Positions 36,675 to 46,703 of a stretch of 55,100 nucleotides of DNA are shown piece after piece. The stretch is taken from contig CATQIB010000021.1 of assembly GCA_958296185.1 (NCBI GenBank), positions 1 to 55,100 on the forward strand. Direction: 5' to 3'. The notes beneath the pieces are model-generated. The model saw only the letters and a program-made list of their open reading frames with translations. It was not told the DNA's origin and made no database searches. Made by a program: the position numbers and the translations under genes. Position 1 is the stretch's first letter. The number at the start of each line of letters is the position of its first letter. This stretch comes from an uncultured Mesonia sp. (GTDB lineage: Bacteria > Bacteroidota > Bacteroidia > Flavobacteriales > Flavobacteriaceae).

Positions 36675-36717
36675 TGTCATTTTGTCGTTTAAATTTATAA
36701 TTTAATGTCATTTTGTC
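36675..36717 (-). promoter_or_regulatory. Direct repeats TGACAAAATGACA-like upstream of hsp20
   Basis: On the minus strand GACAAAATGACA occurs twice, at 36686-36675 and 36717-36706, with start points 31 bases apart (about three helical turns). Each copy consists of two (T)GACA half-sites separated by three A. The position 58-100 bases before the hsp20 ATG suggests a regulator-binding or promoter element; which gene of the divergent pair it serves is unproven. Confidence 0.45.
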
Positions 36718-36795
36718 ACCACAATTAAAGGTTTATGTAAAAATTAAGAAGGCTACTAACAAACAAATTGTATATTTCTATTACAAACTTCACCT

Positions 36796-38097
36796 ATGCG
36801 AAATCTTTATAATAAACTAGTTGCTTTCTTTCACCGTATTGAAGAGAATATAGCATTTTACCCCTCCATTATTAGTTTCTTAGGTTTCAATTTTGCCATG
36901 TTGATGCTTTATTTAGAAAAAAGGGGAGTTTCAAGCTTTGTGATCAACTATGTTCCTGAGTTGGTGATCAACAATGCAGATACTGCCAAGACTCTTTTAA
37001 GTTTTTTAACAGGAGGCATAATATCCATTATGGTTTTCAGTTTCTCAATGGTTATGGTGTTATTAAATCAAGCATCTAGTAATTTTTCTCCTAGAGTTCT
37101 TCCTGGGTTAATATCGCAACGTAATCATCAATACGTCCTAGGTTTATATGTTGCCACTATTTTATACAATACTTTTACCCTTGTAGGTATAAACCCAAAG
37201 GAAGATAGTCAATATCAACTTCCTGGCTTTTCGGTATTGTTAGGAATCATATTTACAGTAATATGTTTTGCTGCATTTTTATATTTTATTCATTCTATCT
37301 CGCAATCAATTCAGGTAAACCGAATTTTAGAAAACATATATAACGACGCCAAAAATAGACTTAACCGATTAATCGAAGGAGAACAAAAGAATCATAAAAG
37401 CTGCTTTCCAAGCACCAACAATTGGCACAAATATTATAGTACAGAAACGGGCTATTTGCAAACCTTTGCACTAAACAATTTAAAGTTGCTTTGCTTAGAA
37501 AATGAAATTAAAATTAAAATATTACCGCTTAAAGGAGCTTTTGTTTTGGCAGGCGTTCCTTTATTTCTGGTTAATAAATCAATAGACGATGAATTAAAAG
37601 AAAAAATATTAGAGAACTTCAACTTCGCTCGAGGCGAAATTGTCTTGGATAATTATGCACTGGGCTTTAAACAAATAACTGAAATTGGTGTCAAGGCCAT
37701 GTCGCCAGGCATCAATGACCCAGGAACAGCCCTAAACACTATAGATTATTTAACGGAGCTATTTGCTTTACGGATGAAGAAGCGAGATGAAACCATAATA
37801 TACGAAAATGATCAGGCATTAGTTTTTTTAACCACGGTAAATTTTGCTGAGTTATTGTACCAGGTATTGGCAAGCTTTAGAACTTATTGTAAACATGATA
37901 TTACTTGCGTACAAAAGCTATTAATTATGCTTAAATACCTTCTTCTACAAAAAAATGAAGAAGATGGTTACAAAGAAGATTTGTTAAAGGAGGCTAAGAA
38001 TATTTACCAAGACGCGCAAGAGGCTCTCACAAATGATACCGATAGAAATCGTATAGGAGAACTTTATCAAGATATCGTTAATATATCAAAAGAATAA
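36796..38097 (+). CDS. DUF2254 family membrane protein, function unknown
   Basis: This 433-residue protein has four N-terminal transmembrane helices: the region around FYPSIISFLGFNFAMLMLYL, TLLSFLTGGIISIMVFSFSMVMVLL, YVLGLYVATILYNTFTLVGI and VLLGIIFTVICFAAFLYFIHSI. The QASSNFSPRVLPGLISQRNHQYVLG motif between helices 2 and 3 is the hallmark of DUF2254. A large cytoplasmic domain follows, with ITEIGVKAMSPGINDPGTALNTIDYL, also conserved. No biochemical function is established. It diverges from hsp20 and precedes a small DUF1456 gene by 30 bases, a gene with its own promoter box. Confidence 0.88.
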   Translation: MRNLYNKLVAFFHRIEENIAFYPSIISFLGFNFAMLMLYLEKRGVSSFVINYVPELVINNADTAKTLLSFLTGGIISIMVFSFSMVMVLLNQASSNFSPRVLPGLISQRNHQYVLGLYVATILYNTFTLVGINPKEDSQYQLPGFSVLLGIIFTVICFAAFLYFIHSISQSIQVNRILENIYNDAKNRLNRLIEGEQKNHKSCFPSTNNWHKYYSTETGYLQTFALNNLKLLCLENEIKIKILPLKGAFVLAGVPLFLVNKSIDDELKEKILENFNFARGEIVLDNYALGFKQITEIGVKAMSPGINDPGTALNTIDYLTELFALRMKKRDETIIYENDQALVFLTTVNFAELLYQVLASFRTYCKHDITCVQKLLIMLKYLLLQKNEEDGYKEDLLKEAKNIYQDAQEALTNDTDRNRIGELYQDIVNISKE

Positions 38098-38100
38098 AGT

Positions 38101-38108
38101 TATTTTTG
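38101..38108 (+). promoter_or_regulatory. -7 promoter box for the DUF1456 gene
   Basis: TATTTTTG, 19 bases before the ATG at 38128, immediately after the DUF2254 stop. Confidence 0.45.
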
Positions 38109-38127
38109 CGATTCAAGAAACAAACCT

Positions 38128-38388
38128 ATGGGACTAACAAATAATGACGTTTTTAAGAAACTAAGAGTAGCACATAAATTAAGAGATGATGATATTATTA
38201 ATATTTTCAAGCTTGTAGATTTTAAAGTAACCAAAAGCGAATTAAACGCTATTTTTAGAAAAGAAGACCACCCTAAATATATGGAATGTGGCGACCAATT
38301 TTTACGGAATTTTTTAGACGGGCTTATTATTCACCTAAGAGGTCCGTTACCTCCAAAGCGTCCAAATAAATCAGAAAAAAGAAAATAG
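38128..38388 (+). CDS. DUF1456 family protein (single-domain form)
   Basis: This 86-residue protein matches the DUF1456/YehS domain: MGLTNNDVFKKLRVAHKLRDDDIINIFKLV, KSELNAIFRKEDHPKYMECGDQFLRNFLDGLIIHLRG. E. coli YehS has two such domains (about 156 residues), while this protein has one plus a basic tail (PPKRPNKSEKRK). The frame ends cleanly with a stop, and I saw no continuation of the second domain in another frame downstream, so it appears to be a natural short form. Its function is unknown. Confidence 0.82.
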   Translation: MGLTNNDVFKKLRVAHKLRDDDIINIFKLVDFKVTKSELNAIFRKEDHPKYMECGDQFLRNFLDGLIIHLRGPLPPKRPNKSEKRK

Positions 38389-38468
38389 AACTTATTCTTT
38401 TTTATACAAACCGATTTTTTTAGCAAATTTTAAACCTAAATTGAATTCGGTTTGTACAAATTTTAATA

Positions 38469-38500
38469 AAAAAACCTCAATGTTTCCATTGAGGTTTTTT
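38469..38500. terminator. Bidirectional terminator downstream of sucC, GAAA loop on the minus strand
   Basis: CCTCAATG (38475-38482) and CATTGAGG (38487-38494) enclose TTTC, with A-run before and T-run after. It separates the DUF1456 gene from convergent sucC. Confidence 0.85.
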
Positions 38501-38521
38501 AATACATTATATAAATAACCT

Positions 38522-39715
38522 TTAGCTTAGTACTTGTTGTACTTTATCTGCAGCTTCTTTAAATTGTACAGCACTCTGCACGTTTAATCCGCTACTATCA
38601 ATTAATTCTTTAGCAATATCGGCATTAGTACCTTGCAATCTTACAATAATTGGCACGTTAATGGCGTCTCCCATATTTTTATAGGCATCTACAACTCCTT
38701 GGGCCACACGGTCACAACGAACAATTCCACCAAAGATATTAATAAGTATAGCTTCAACTTTCTCGTCTTTCAAAATTAATCTAAAAGCCTCCTCTACTCT
38801 TTTAGCGTCTGCTGTCCCTCCTACATCAAGGAAATTAGCTGGTTCTCCACCTGCGTGCTTGATCAAGTCCATTGTTGCCATAGCAAGTCCAGCACCGTTA
38901 ACCATGCACCCTACATTACCATCTAAATCAACATAACTTAATCCTGCCTTACGTGCCTCAACCTCTGTTGGGTTTTCTTCTCGCTCATCGCGCATAGCTG
39001 CGTAATCTTTGTGACGGTATAAAGCGTTGTCATCTAAGGTTACCTTAGCATCTACTGCCATAATTTTGTCGTCACTGGTTTTTAAAACCGGGTTGATTTC
39101 AAATAATGAAGAGTCTGATTTGTCATAAGCTGTATATAAAGCCGTAACAAATTTGGTCATTTCTTTAAAAGCAGCTCCAGACAAACCTAGGTTAAAGGCA
39201 ATTTTTCTGGCTTGGAAAGGTAAAATTCCTGTGGCGGGATCAATTTCTTCAGTAAAAATCAGGTGCGGAGTTTCTTCTGCTACAGTTTCAATATCCATAC
39301 CTCCCTCTGTAGAATACATAATCATGTTTCTGCCGTTAGCACGGTTTAGCAACACAGACATATAAAACTCATCTGGTTCATTATCCCCTGGATAGTAAAC
39401 GTCTTCTGCAATTAATACCTGATTTACCAATTTACCTTCTGCAGAGGTTTGCGGAGTAACCAAGTGCATTCCTAAAATTTCATCAGCAATATTTTCAACT
39501 TCTTGAAGGTTTTTAGCTAATTTAACTCCACCTCCTTTTCCACGACCACCTGCGTGTACTTGAGCCTTAATGACGTGCCAGCCTGTTCCTGTTTCTTCGG
39601 TTAGCTTCTTAGCTGCGTCAACAGCCTCTTGAGGTGTATTGGCAACTATCCCACGCTGTATGCGTACACCAAAACTATTTAGTATTTCTTTTCCTTGATA
39701 TTCGTGTAAATTCAT
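38522..39715 (-). CDS. sucC: ADP-forming succinate-CoA ligase subunit beta
   Basis: The beta subunit of the TCA-cycle enzyme that converts succinyl-CoA to succinate with ATP formation. I chose the ATG at 39715 (MNLHEYQGKEILNSFGV), which gives the standard 397 residues; the longer frame to 39775 runs into the promoter. ATP-grasp features are VIKAQVHAGGRGKGGGVKLA, LIAEDVYYPGDNEPDEFYMSV and LFEINPVLKTSDDKIMAVDAKVTLDDNAL. The C-terminal CoA-ligase domain has LANFLDVGGTADAKRVEEAF-like sequence and ILINIFGGIVRCD. The alpha subunit gene is not adjacent, so sucC is separate from sucD here, as is common in this phylum. Confidence 0.97.
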   Translation of the reverse strand: MNLHEYQGKEILNSFGVRIQRGIVANTPQEAVDAAKKLTEETGTGWHVIKAQVHAGGRGKGGGVKLAKNLQEVENIADEILGMHLVTPQTSAEGKLVNQVLIAEDVYYPGDNEPDEFYMSVLLNRANGRNMIMYSTEGGMDIETVAEETPHLIFTEEIDPATGILPFQARKIAFNLGLSGAAFKEMTKFVTALYTAYDKSDSSLFEINPVLKTSDDKIMAVDAKVTLDDNALYRHKDYAAMRDEREENPTEVEARKAGLSYVDLDGNVGCMVNGAGLAMATMDLIKHAGGEPANFLDVGGTADAKRVEEAFRLILKDEKVEAILINIFGGIVRCDRVAQGVVDAYKNMGDAINVPIIVRLQGTNADIAKELIDSSGLNVQSAVQFKEAADKVQQVLS

Positions 39716-39750
39716 AATCAGGTTTTTCTTATCGTTCGAATTTTGTTTAG

Positions 39751-39758
39751 CAAAAATA
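39751..39758 (-). promoter_or_regulatory. -7 promoter box for sucC
   Basis: TATTTTTG on the minus strand, 35 bases before the ATG at 39715. It lies inside the longer upstream frame and argues against that longer start. Confidence 0.5.
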
Positions 39759-39836
39759 ACAAAAACAAACAGCATGTAGAAATATTTTTTTTACAAAGAA
39801 AAATAATATTCTTAACTGCTTAATTTTGCTTTCTTG

Positions 39837-39844
39837 TACTTTTG
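39837..39844 (+). promoter_or_regulatory. -7 promoter box for the DUF3820 gene
   Basis: TACTTTTG ends 4 bases before the ATG at 39849, predicting a nearly leaderless transcript, as for bamD. Confidence 0.5.
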
Positions 39845-39848
39845 ATTT

Positions 39849-40088
39849 ATGAATGAGTTCAACACAAAAGAATTGCTTTTTCTAGCCTACGCTAAAATGC
39901 ATTTTGGAAAATACAAAGGTTACTTTTTGTCTGATATCCCTGAACCTTATTTCGTTTGGTTCGCACAAAAGGGGTTTCCCAAAAGCAAATTAGGCCAACA
40001 AATGCAAGCCGTTTATGAGATAAAAATAAACGGATTAGAACATTTATTGAAAAACTTAAGAATTCGCTACCCTAATCCTTATAGATAA
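39849..40088 (+). CDS. DUF3820 family protein, function unknown
   Basis: This 79-residue protein matches DUF3820, recognised from MHFGKYKGYFLSDIPEPYFVWFAQKGFP, which contains the family MPFGKYKG-like motif and the conserved YFVW. The C-terminal half is helical (GQQMQAVYEIKINGLEHLLKNL). The family resembles small modules found fused to exonucleases in other bacteria, but no nuclease residues are visible here. It stands alone between sucC and yidC, with its own promoter and terminator. Confidence 0.82.
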   Translation: MNEFNTKELLFLAYAKMHFGKYKGYFLSDIPEPYFVWFAQKGFPKSKLGQQMQAVYEIKINGLEHLLKNLRIRYPNPYR

Positions 40089-40115
40089 AAAAGACTCGGT
40101 TTCCCGAGTCTTTAA
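40089..40115. terminator. Bidirectional terminator downstream of yidC, GAAA loop on the minus strand
   Basis: AAGACTCGG (40091-40099) and CCGAGTCTT (40104-40112) enclose TTTC. It is shared by the DUF3820 gene (plus) and yidC (minus, stop at 40126). Confidence 0.87.
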
Positions 40116-40125
40116 TTGAGTTTAA

Positions 40126-41973
40126 TTATTTTTTCTTGGCTTGCTGTTGCTGTCTTTCAGCTTCTTCCATCATCTCCTGCATTTTCCTCGCAAATTTACC
40201 TTTCTTTTTGGCTGGCTTCTTTTTGTTTTCTTGAATTTTAGCGTGAATTTTATCTTCGTCGATTATAAAATTTTTAATTACAAGCATAATTCCAATTGTA
40301 ATTAAGTTGGAGGTTAAATAATACAACGATAATCCACTTGCGTAATTATTAAAGAAAAACAACATAAACAAAGGAGAGATGTACATTATAAACTTCATGT
40401 TAGGCATTCCTGGTTGAGAAGCTTGCATGGTTTGCCCTGTTGTCATCATCATATAAATGAAGATGGCAATAGATGCAAGTATAGGAAATAAGCTAATGTG
40501 GTCTCCATAAAATGGAATATGGAAAGGCAATTCGGCTATTACATCATAACTCGATAGATCATCTGCCCACAAGAAACTTTCTTGACGAATACTAAAGGCA
40601 CTCGGAAAGAAATTAAATAAAGCATAGAATACAGGAATTTGCAACAAACCAGGAATACAACCGCTCATTGGGCTAGCCCCTGCTTTATTATACAACTTCA
40701 TTGTTTCCTGTTGCTTTTTCATAGCGTTGTCTTTATACTTCTCATTCAGCTCGTTGATTTCGGGTCGTAGCACCTTCATCTTTGCTTGAGAAACATATTG
40801 TTTATATTGTACTGGAGACAATAATATCTTAATCGCTATGGTTAAAACTATAATGGCAATACCTGCCGGTAAAAATCCGCTAAGGAGATTAAAAAAAAAT
40901 ATAATAAAATACTTGTTAATCCATCCGAAAATACCCCAGCCTAAAGGAACAATTTCATCCAAATTACGCTGATAATTGTCAAGTATTTTATAATCGGTAG
41001 GACCGAAATACATATTCATGGTCTCATTAAATTCTCCCCCTTTTAACGCAATAGGAAATTTAGCTTCAAATGCTTTGGTGTATACGGTATCTATTTCTTC
41101 ATCTTCTACCAAATTTTTTGAAACAAAAGTCCCGTTTCGAAAAGGATCATCAGTAAGTAAGATAGAAGAGAAGAAATGCTGTTTAAAAGCTACCCATGAA
41201 ATTTGTTTATCCTCTTCTTGCTCATCTTTTCCTTGCCCAGCATAATCTGTATTGCCGTCTTCGAACTCCCATAAAATCTCGGTATACCTGTTCTCATAAG
41301 AAATACTTTTTGCACGTCGGTAAGCGGTTAAAGACCAATCTAGTGCAATATCTTTATTTTGAACTACCTGATTTAAACCTTGTGAGCGAATAGCAAAATC
41401 TAACATATACTCACCTGGTTTCAAAGCATAGTAATACTCTAAGTATTGATTTTCTGACACCTTTAACCTAAAAGATGCTTGTGCATCATTTTGGCTTTTT
41501 TGAGGCTCAAAAAACATATCTTTAGTATTGATGTTGCGATTGTCTTGTGTGGTAAATGAAAGGTTAAAAGCGCTATTACCATCTTTGATTAAGTGTACTG
41601 GAATAGAATCATAGGTTTTAAAATTTTTCAGTTTAGCTGATACAATTTGTCCACCTTTGTTACTTATGATTAATTTTAAAACATCATTCTCTATGGTGGT
41701 AGTTCCCTCTTTTGCCTGAGCCGCGGCATAACCAAAAGCACCTAATTTTTCTTTAGCTTGTGCGATAGCTAATGAATCTTGGCTTTTTGGTACAATTTCT
41801 TCAACAGCTTCTGATTTTTGATTTTCGTTCTGGGTTTGCTCCGTTACTTCTGGGGTGCCTTCTGTGGTAATAGTAGTTTGCTCATCACTATTGTAATAAA
41901 GCATCCATAGCAAGATACCTCCTATTAGAAAAAAACCGATAAGTGAGTTTAAATCAAATTTTTTATTTTCCAT
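40126..41973 (-). CDS. yidC: Membrane protein insertase YidC
   Basis: YidC inserts and folds inner-membrane proteins with or without Sec. The 615 residues begin with a transmembrane anchor (IGFFLIGGILLWMLYYNSD). An acidic linker and a periplasmic beta-supersandwich domain run to about residue 340. The five-helix core follows, with SGFLPAGIAIIVLTIAIKILLSPVQYKQY (core helix with the conserved hydrophilic-groove arginine replaced by lysine/isoleucine context), LRPEINELNEKYKDN, GASPMSGCIPGLLQIPVFYALFNFF and NYASGLSLYYLTSNL. The C-terminal tail is lysine/glutamine-rich (KKPAKKKGKFARKMQ), as in ribosome-binding YidC tails. It follows pyrG by 47 bases on the same strand. Confidence 0.95.
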   Translation of the reverse strand: MENKKFDLNSLIGFFLIGGILLWMLYYNSDEQTTITTEGTPEVTEQTQNENQKSEAVEEIVPKSQDSLAIAQAKEKLGAFGYAAAQAKEGTTTIENDVLKLIISNKGGQIVSAKLKNFKTYDSIPVHLIKDGNSAFNLSFTTQDNRNINTKDMFFEPQKSQNDAQASFRLKVSENQYLEYYYALKPGEYMLDFAIRSQGLNQVVQNKDIALDWSLTAYRRAKSISYENRYTEILWEFEDGNTDYAGQGKDEQEEDKQISWVAFKQHFFSSILLTDDPFRNGTFVSKNLVEDEEIDTVYTKAFEAKFPIALKGGEFNETMNMYFGPTDYKILDNYQRNLDEIVPLGWGIFGWINKYFIIFFFNLLSGFLPAGIAIIVLTIAIKILLSPVQYKQYVSQAKMKVLRPEINELNEKYKDNAMKKQQETMKLYNKAGASPMSGCIPGLLQIPVFYALFNFFPSAFSIRQESFLWADDLSSYDVIAELPFHIPFYGDHISLFPILASIAIFIYMMMTTGQTMQASQPGMPNMKFIMYISPLFMLFFFNNYASGLSLYYLTSNLITIGIMLVIKNFIIDEDKIHAKIQENKKKPAKKKGKFARKMQEMMEEAERQQQQAKKK

Positions 41974-42020
41974 ACATTACATTTAAATCTTGTTCAAACT
42001 TTGAACAGCATCTATATTTT

Positions 42021-43658
<1,638 letters not shown>

Positions 43659-43670
43659 CTATACGGGGCG

Positions 43671-43678
43671 CAAAAATA
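43671..43678 (-). promoter_or_regulatory. -7 promoter box for pyrG
   Basis: TATTTTTG on the minus strand, 33 bases before the pyrG ATG. Confidence 0.5.
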
Positions 43679-43721
43679 CAAATATTATTGACAATATGAC
43701 TTTATATTTTATCAATAAAAC

Positions 43722-43746
43722 AAAAAAGGAGACCCAGTGGGCCTCC
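43722..43746 (-). terminator. Terminator of the first fasciclin gene
   Basis: On the minus strand GGAGGCCCA and TGGGTCTCC (43746-43728) pair around one C, with one G-T wobble, followed by a T-run. Confidence 0.8.
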
Positions 43747-43772
43747 TCTTAACTTTACAATCTTCTGTATAC

Positions 43773-45179
43773 TTATGGTAAAGCAGGTAAGATTACTTTA
43801 TCAATAGCGTGAATCACTCCATTACTCGCTTGAAAATCGGTCACAATAATATTACTTACACGGCTATTAGGATCGGTTATCGTGGCATTACTTGCATCGA
43901 TTGTAATCATCTCACCTCCAGCTGTAGTGACAGCTCCTGAAGATAAGTCTGAAGCGGTTACATTGGCCCCAGTGATAACGTGCATATTTAAGGTAGCTTC
44001 AAGCGTAGCTGCATCTATATCGGCTAGACTACTAGCTCCCAATTCGGTTAATAAATCAGCAAAGGCATCGTTTGTAGGAGCAAAAACAGTGAAAGGAGCA
44101 GGACTCGTTCCGTTTTCAGTACTTAATAAATCCACGTAAGTAAAACTGGTTTCTCTGGTTAAAGCTGATACCAAAGATTCAAAAGTACTATCTGCAGTCG
44201 CAAAGGTTACTATAGTTGGTAACCCGACTACGGCATCAACGGCATGGATAATTCCGTTTACCCCTACAACATCAGCAACAATCACATTTGACTGTCCGTT
44301 TAAGGTTACTCCGTTTTCTGTGTTGATATACATACTTAACTTATTAGAAGTAGCATCAAAAGTAGCTTCTGTATTTACATACATAGTTGAAAGTTGTGTT
44401 GAGGCAACCGAACTTGCTACCACATGATTTCTTAAAAGATTATCTAGCACAGCGCCACTAACATCGGGAAGTGTTACCCCTAAATCATTTAAAAAGGTAT
44501 CAAAAGCGTCATTAGTAGGTGCAAATACAGTGATATCTGCTGATGGGTCTGAAGCTAGTCCAAGAAAATCGGTTGTATTACCACCATTTCCTAGAGCAGT
44601 AATTAAGGTATTAAAGTTATCATTATAAATCGCTAAATCAGCAACCGTAGGTAAAGATAATACGGTTTCTATCCCATGAATTACACCGTTATCGGCTTCA
44701 ATATTAGGGGTAATTACGGCAGTAGCTCCATTTAATTCTACACCGCTACTTGTATCGGCATACAAACTTAAATAGGCTTGAGAATCTTCTTCTAAACTTA
44801 AAGTTGAATAATATTGCGTTTGTAAATCTGCCGCTTGCAAATTTCCTGGTACAACATGATATAGTAACACTTGGGTTAGCACATCTGTAGGAACCTCATC
44901 TAAACTTGCAAAACCATTATCACTTAAAAAGTCTTGGAAAGCTTGATTGTTGGGAGCAAATACGGTATACTCTGAGCTACCTTGAAAGGTGCTCACTAAA
45001 TCTGTTTTGATCAAAGCGGCTTCGAGTACCGAATAATTCTCATTGGCTATCACCACATCGGCAATAGTGTTGTTCATTACGGGCGGTAAATTTCCTGAGC
45101 CATCGTCGTCATCACTACACGAATAAAAGGAGAAACTAAGCGCCAACATTAAAATGGGGAGTAAACTGATTCTTTTCAT
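43773..45179 (-). CDS. Fasciclin (FAS1) domain surface lipoprotein
   Basis: This 468-residue lipoprotein has three FAS1 repeats, a fold used in cell adhesion. The signal LPILMLALSFSFYSC is followed directly by SDDDDGSGN, an acidic stretch after the acylated cysteine like the export signal that sends Bacteroidota lipoproteins to the cell surface. The FAS1 units are about residues 35-180, 180-320 and 320-467. Each carries FAPNNQAFQDFL / FAPTNDAFDTFL / FAPTNDAFADLL early and NGVIHGIETVL / NGIIHAVDAVV / NGVIHAIDKVI at its end. The role is probably surface adhesion or matrix, by inference. A paralogue follows upstream on the same strand. Confidence 0.92.
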   Translation of the reverse strand: MKRISLLPILMLALSFSFYSCSDDDDGSGNLPPVMNNTIADVVIANENYSVLEAALIKTDLVSTFQGSSEYTVFAPNNQAFQDFLSDNGFASLDEVPTDVLTQVLLYHVVPGNLQAADLQTQYYSTLSLEEDSQAYLSLYADTSSGVELNGATAVITPNIEADNGVIHGIETVLSLPTVADLAIYNDNFNTLITALGNGGNTTDFLGLASDPSADITVFAPTNDAFDTFLNDLGVTLPDVSGAVLDNLLRNHVVASSVASTQLSTMYVNTEATFDATSNKLSMYINTENGVTLNGQSNVIVADVVGVNGIIHAVDAVVGLPTIVTFATADSTFESLVSALTRETSFTYVDLLSTENGTSPAPFTVFAPTNDAFADLLTELGASSLADIDAATLEATLNMHVITGANVTASDLSSGAVTTAGGEMITIDASNATITDPNSRVSNIIVTDFQASNGVIHAIDKVILPALP

Positions 45180-45209
45180 AACATTTTTGATTTAAATTGA
45201 TTGATAATT

Positions 45210-45217
45210 CAAATCTA
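45210..45217 (-). promoter_or_regulatory. -7 promoter box for the first fasciclin gene
   Basis: TAGATTTG on the minus strand, 30 bases before the ATG at 45179, in the 92-base gap between the two fasciclin genes. Confidence 0.45.
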
Positions 45218-45271
45218 AAGTATTTTAAAAAAGAATTGTGTTTAACTTTTGTTAATAAACATTAAACAAAG

Positions 45272-46660
45272 TTAATTGTTTAATAAAACACTGTCAATTG
45301 TATGAACAAATCCATTTTTACTATTTATATCTTGCTCAATAACAGAAGCTTCCATTCCATTTTCATCGGTTAGTTTACAAAATGATATGGACTTATTGAT
45401 AGTGATTACTCCTTGATTGTTCGTAACAGAACTGGGTAAATCTTCAATTTTTAGTGCGGTATTCTCGAATAAGTGCGTCATTAAGAGGGCTTCTAAAGTA
45501 CCAGCATCAATATTATCAATATTTAGCATACCAGTTGCATCTTGGTTACTGAAAAAAGTATTAAATGCCGCATTATTAGGTATAAAACACGTATAGTTAA
45601 TATTGTTTGTGCCAGATAATAGTGATTTATAATCGCTTAAAGCGGAATCGGTTCTAGTTGCACCTATAACAAAAGTAGTTAGATTTGGATTAGACTCAAT
45701 TAAGCTCCAAAGACTTGGTAAGGCTAAAATATCTGAGCAGATGTGCATTACACCATTTTTTCCTACAATATTTTGCGTGCTTACACTGGCTTTATTATTA
45801 ATAAGTATTCCGGTGTTGGTATTAAAAAAATTACTGATTTTAGTATTGTCTCGGTTGGCTTCGCTATACCTATATCCCAATGTTATGGCGTCAGTATGTA
45901 AAAATCCCTGATAGAGATGATTCTTCGCAATTAGTTCTCTTTCTTGCGCATCTAAATTTTCGTTTTGTAAAAAAGTTGCAAGTTTGTCGGTTTCTGGCGC
46001 AAATAAACTCTGTAGCGCTTCTCGTTCTAAAAGTGGTAATAAGCCTAACTCTTCCCAAAAAGTATAAAAGCCACTGCTTTGCTCATCAAAACTTAAAAGA
46101 TCTGCTAAACTGGGTATTATTAAAACTTCATTTAAAACGTGAAGTACACCGTTATCTACTTCAATATTGGCCTGTAACAGTTGTGCAGAAGCATTAAAAG
46201 ACAAGCCTGTATCTTTTTTAAGGTGCAAACTTAAGGGGTAACTAACACTATCGTTCAATTTCAATTGTGCGGCCGTGGTTAAAAATCCAGTAGTAGCTTG
46301 ACTCGTATCTACCTTTTCCAACAACAAATGATAATCAATTATTTCTTGGGCTTCTTGTTGCGTAAGCGCTGATAAATCGTTCACTCCCTTTTTGGTCAAA
46401 AATTCGTTTATAGCTTGATTTGTTGGCGCCAAAAAGGTATAGTTGCCTGAGTTTCCATCCAACTTACCTTGGTAATCTGCTTTAAAGATTAACTCAGTTA
46501 ACTGAGAAAATTCTTGATTTTTGTTCAAATAATTGATTATTGAGTTGGTGCCTTCGATAACATTATCATTGTCATCTTCATCACAAGCCAAAAAAAATAC
46601 GCTTAATAGAAAAATTGGCAGTACTTTTGCAAACTTAAAGGAGAAACTAAATCGATTCAT
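45272..46660 (-). CDS. Fasciclin (FAS1) domain lipoprotein, divergent paralogue
   Basis: This 462-residue lipoprotein begins with the signal VLPIFLLSVFFLAC and the acidic DEDDNDN run that suggests surface export. Three FAS1-like units can be seen from FLAPTNQAINEFL, the degenerate middle unit (ESLFAPETDKLATFL-like, with a NGVMHICSDIL end), and CFIPNNAAFNTFF to NGFVHTIDSVL. The motifs are less conserved than in the neighbouring paralogue (43773-45179), which suggests an older duplication with divergence. Transcription is co-directional with the paralogue, but that gene has its own -7 box. Confidence 0.88.
   Translation of the reverse strand: MNRFSFSFKFAKVLPIFLLSVFFLACDEDDNDNVIEGTNSIINYLNKNQEFSQLTELIFKADYQGKLDGNSGNYTFLAPTNQAINEFLTKKGVNDLSALTQQEAQEIIDYHLLLEKVDTSQATTGFLTTAAQLKLNDSVSYPLSLHLKKDTGLSFNASAQLLQANIEVDNGVLHVLNEVLIIPSLADLLSFDEQSSGFYTFWEELGLLPLLEREALQSLFAPETDKLATFLQNENLDAQERELIAKNHLYQGFLHTDAITLGYRYSEANRDNTKISNFFNTNTGILINNKASVSTQNIVGKNGVMHICSDILALPSLWSLIESNPNLTTFVIGATRTDSALSDYKSLLSGTNNINYTCFIPNNAAFNTFFSNQDATGMLNIDNIDAGTLEALLMTHLFENTALKIEDLPSSVTNNQGVITINKSISFCKLTDENGMEASVIEQDINSKNGFVHTIDSVLLNN
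45634..45647 (+). repeat. Dispersed 14-base word CGCTTAAAGCGGAA (inside a fasciclin gene)
   Basis: Exact copy. The gene is on the opposite strand and reads it as codons for Asp-Ser-Ala-Leu-Ser-Asp, so the repeat is not caused by a shared peptide. Confidence 0.5.
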
Positions 46661-46703
46661 TTATAATTTTTTTTTAAAGAGCAAGATACAAAAAAGAAAA
46701 CGT

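Noticed and set aside
46533..46703. Upstream extension of the YwqK-like gene
   Set aside because: It overlaps the opposite fasciclin gene and its signal-coding region; the ATG at 46704 starts a normal signal peptide.
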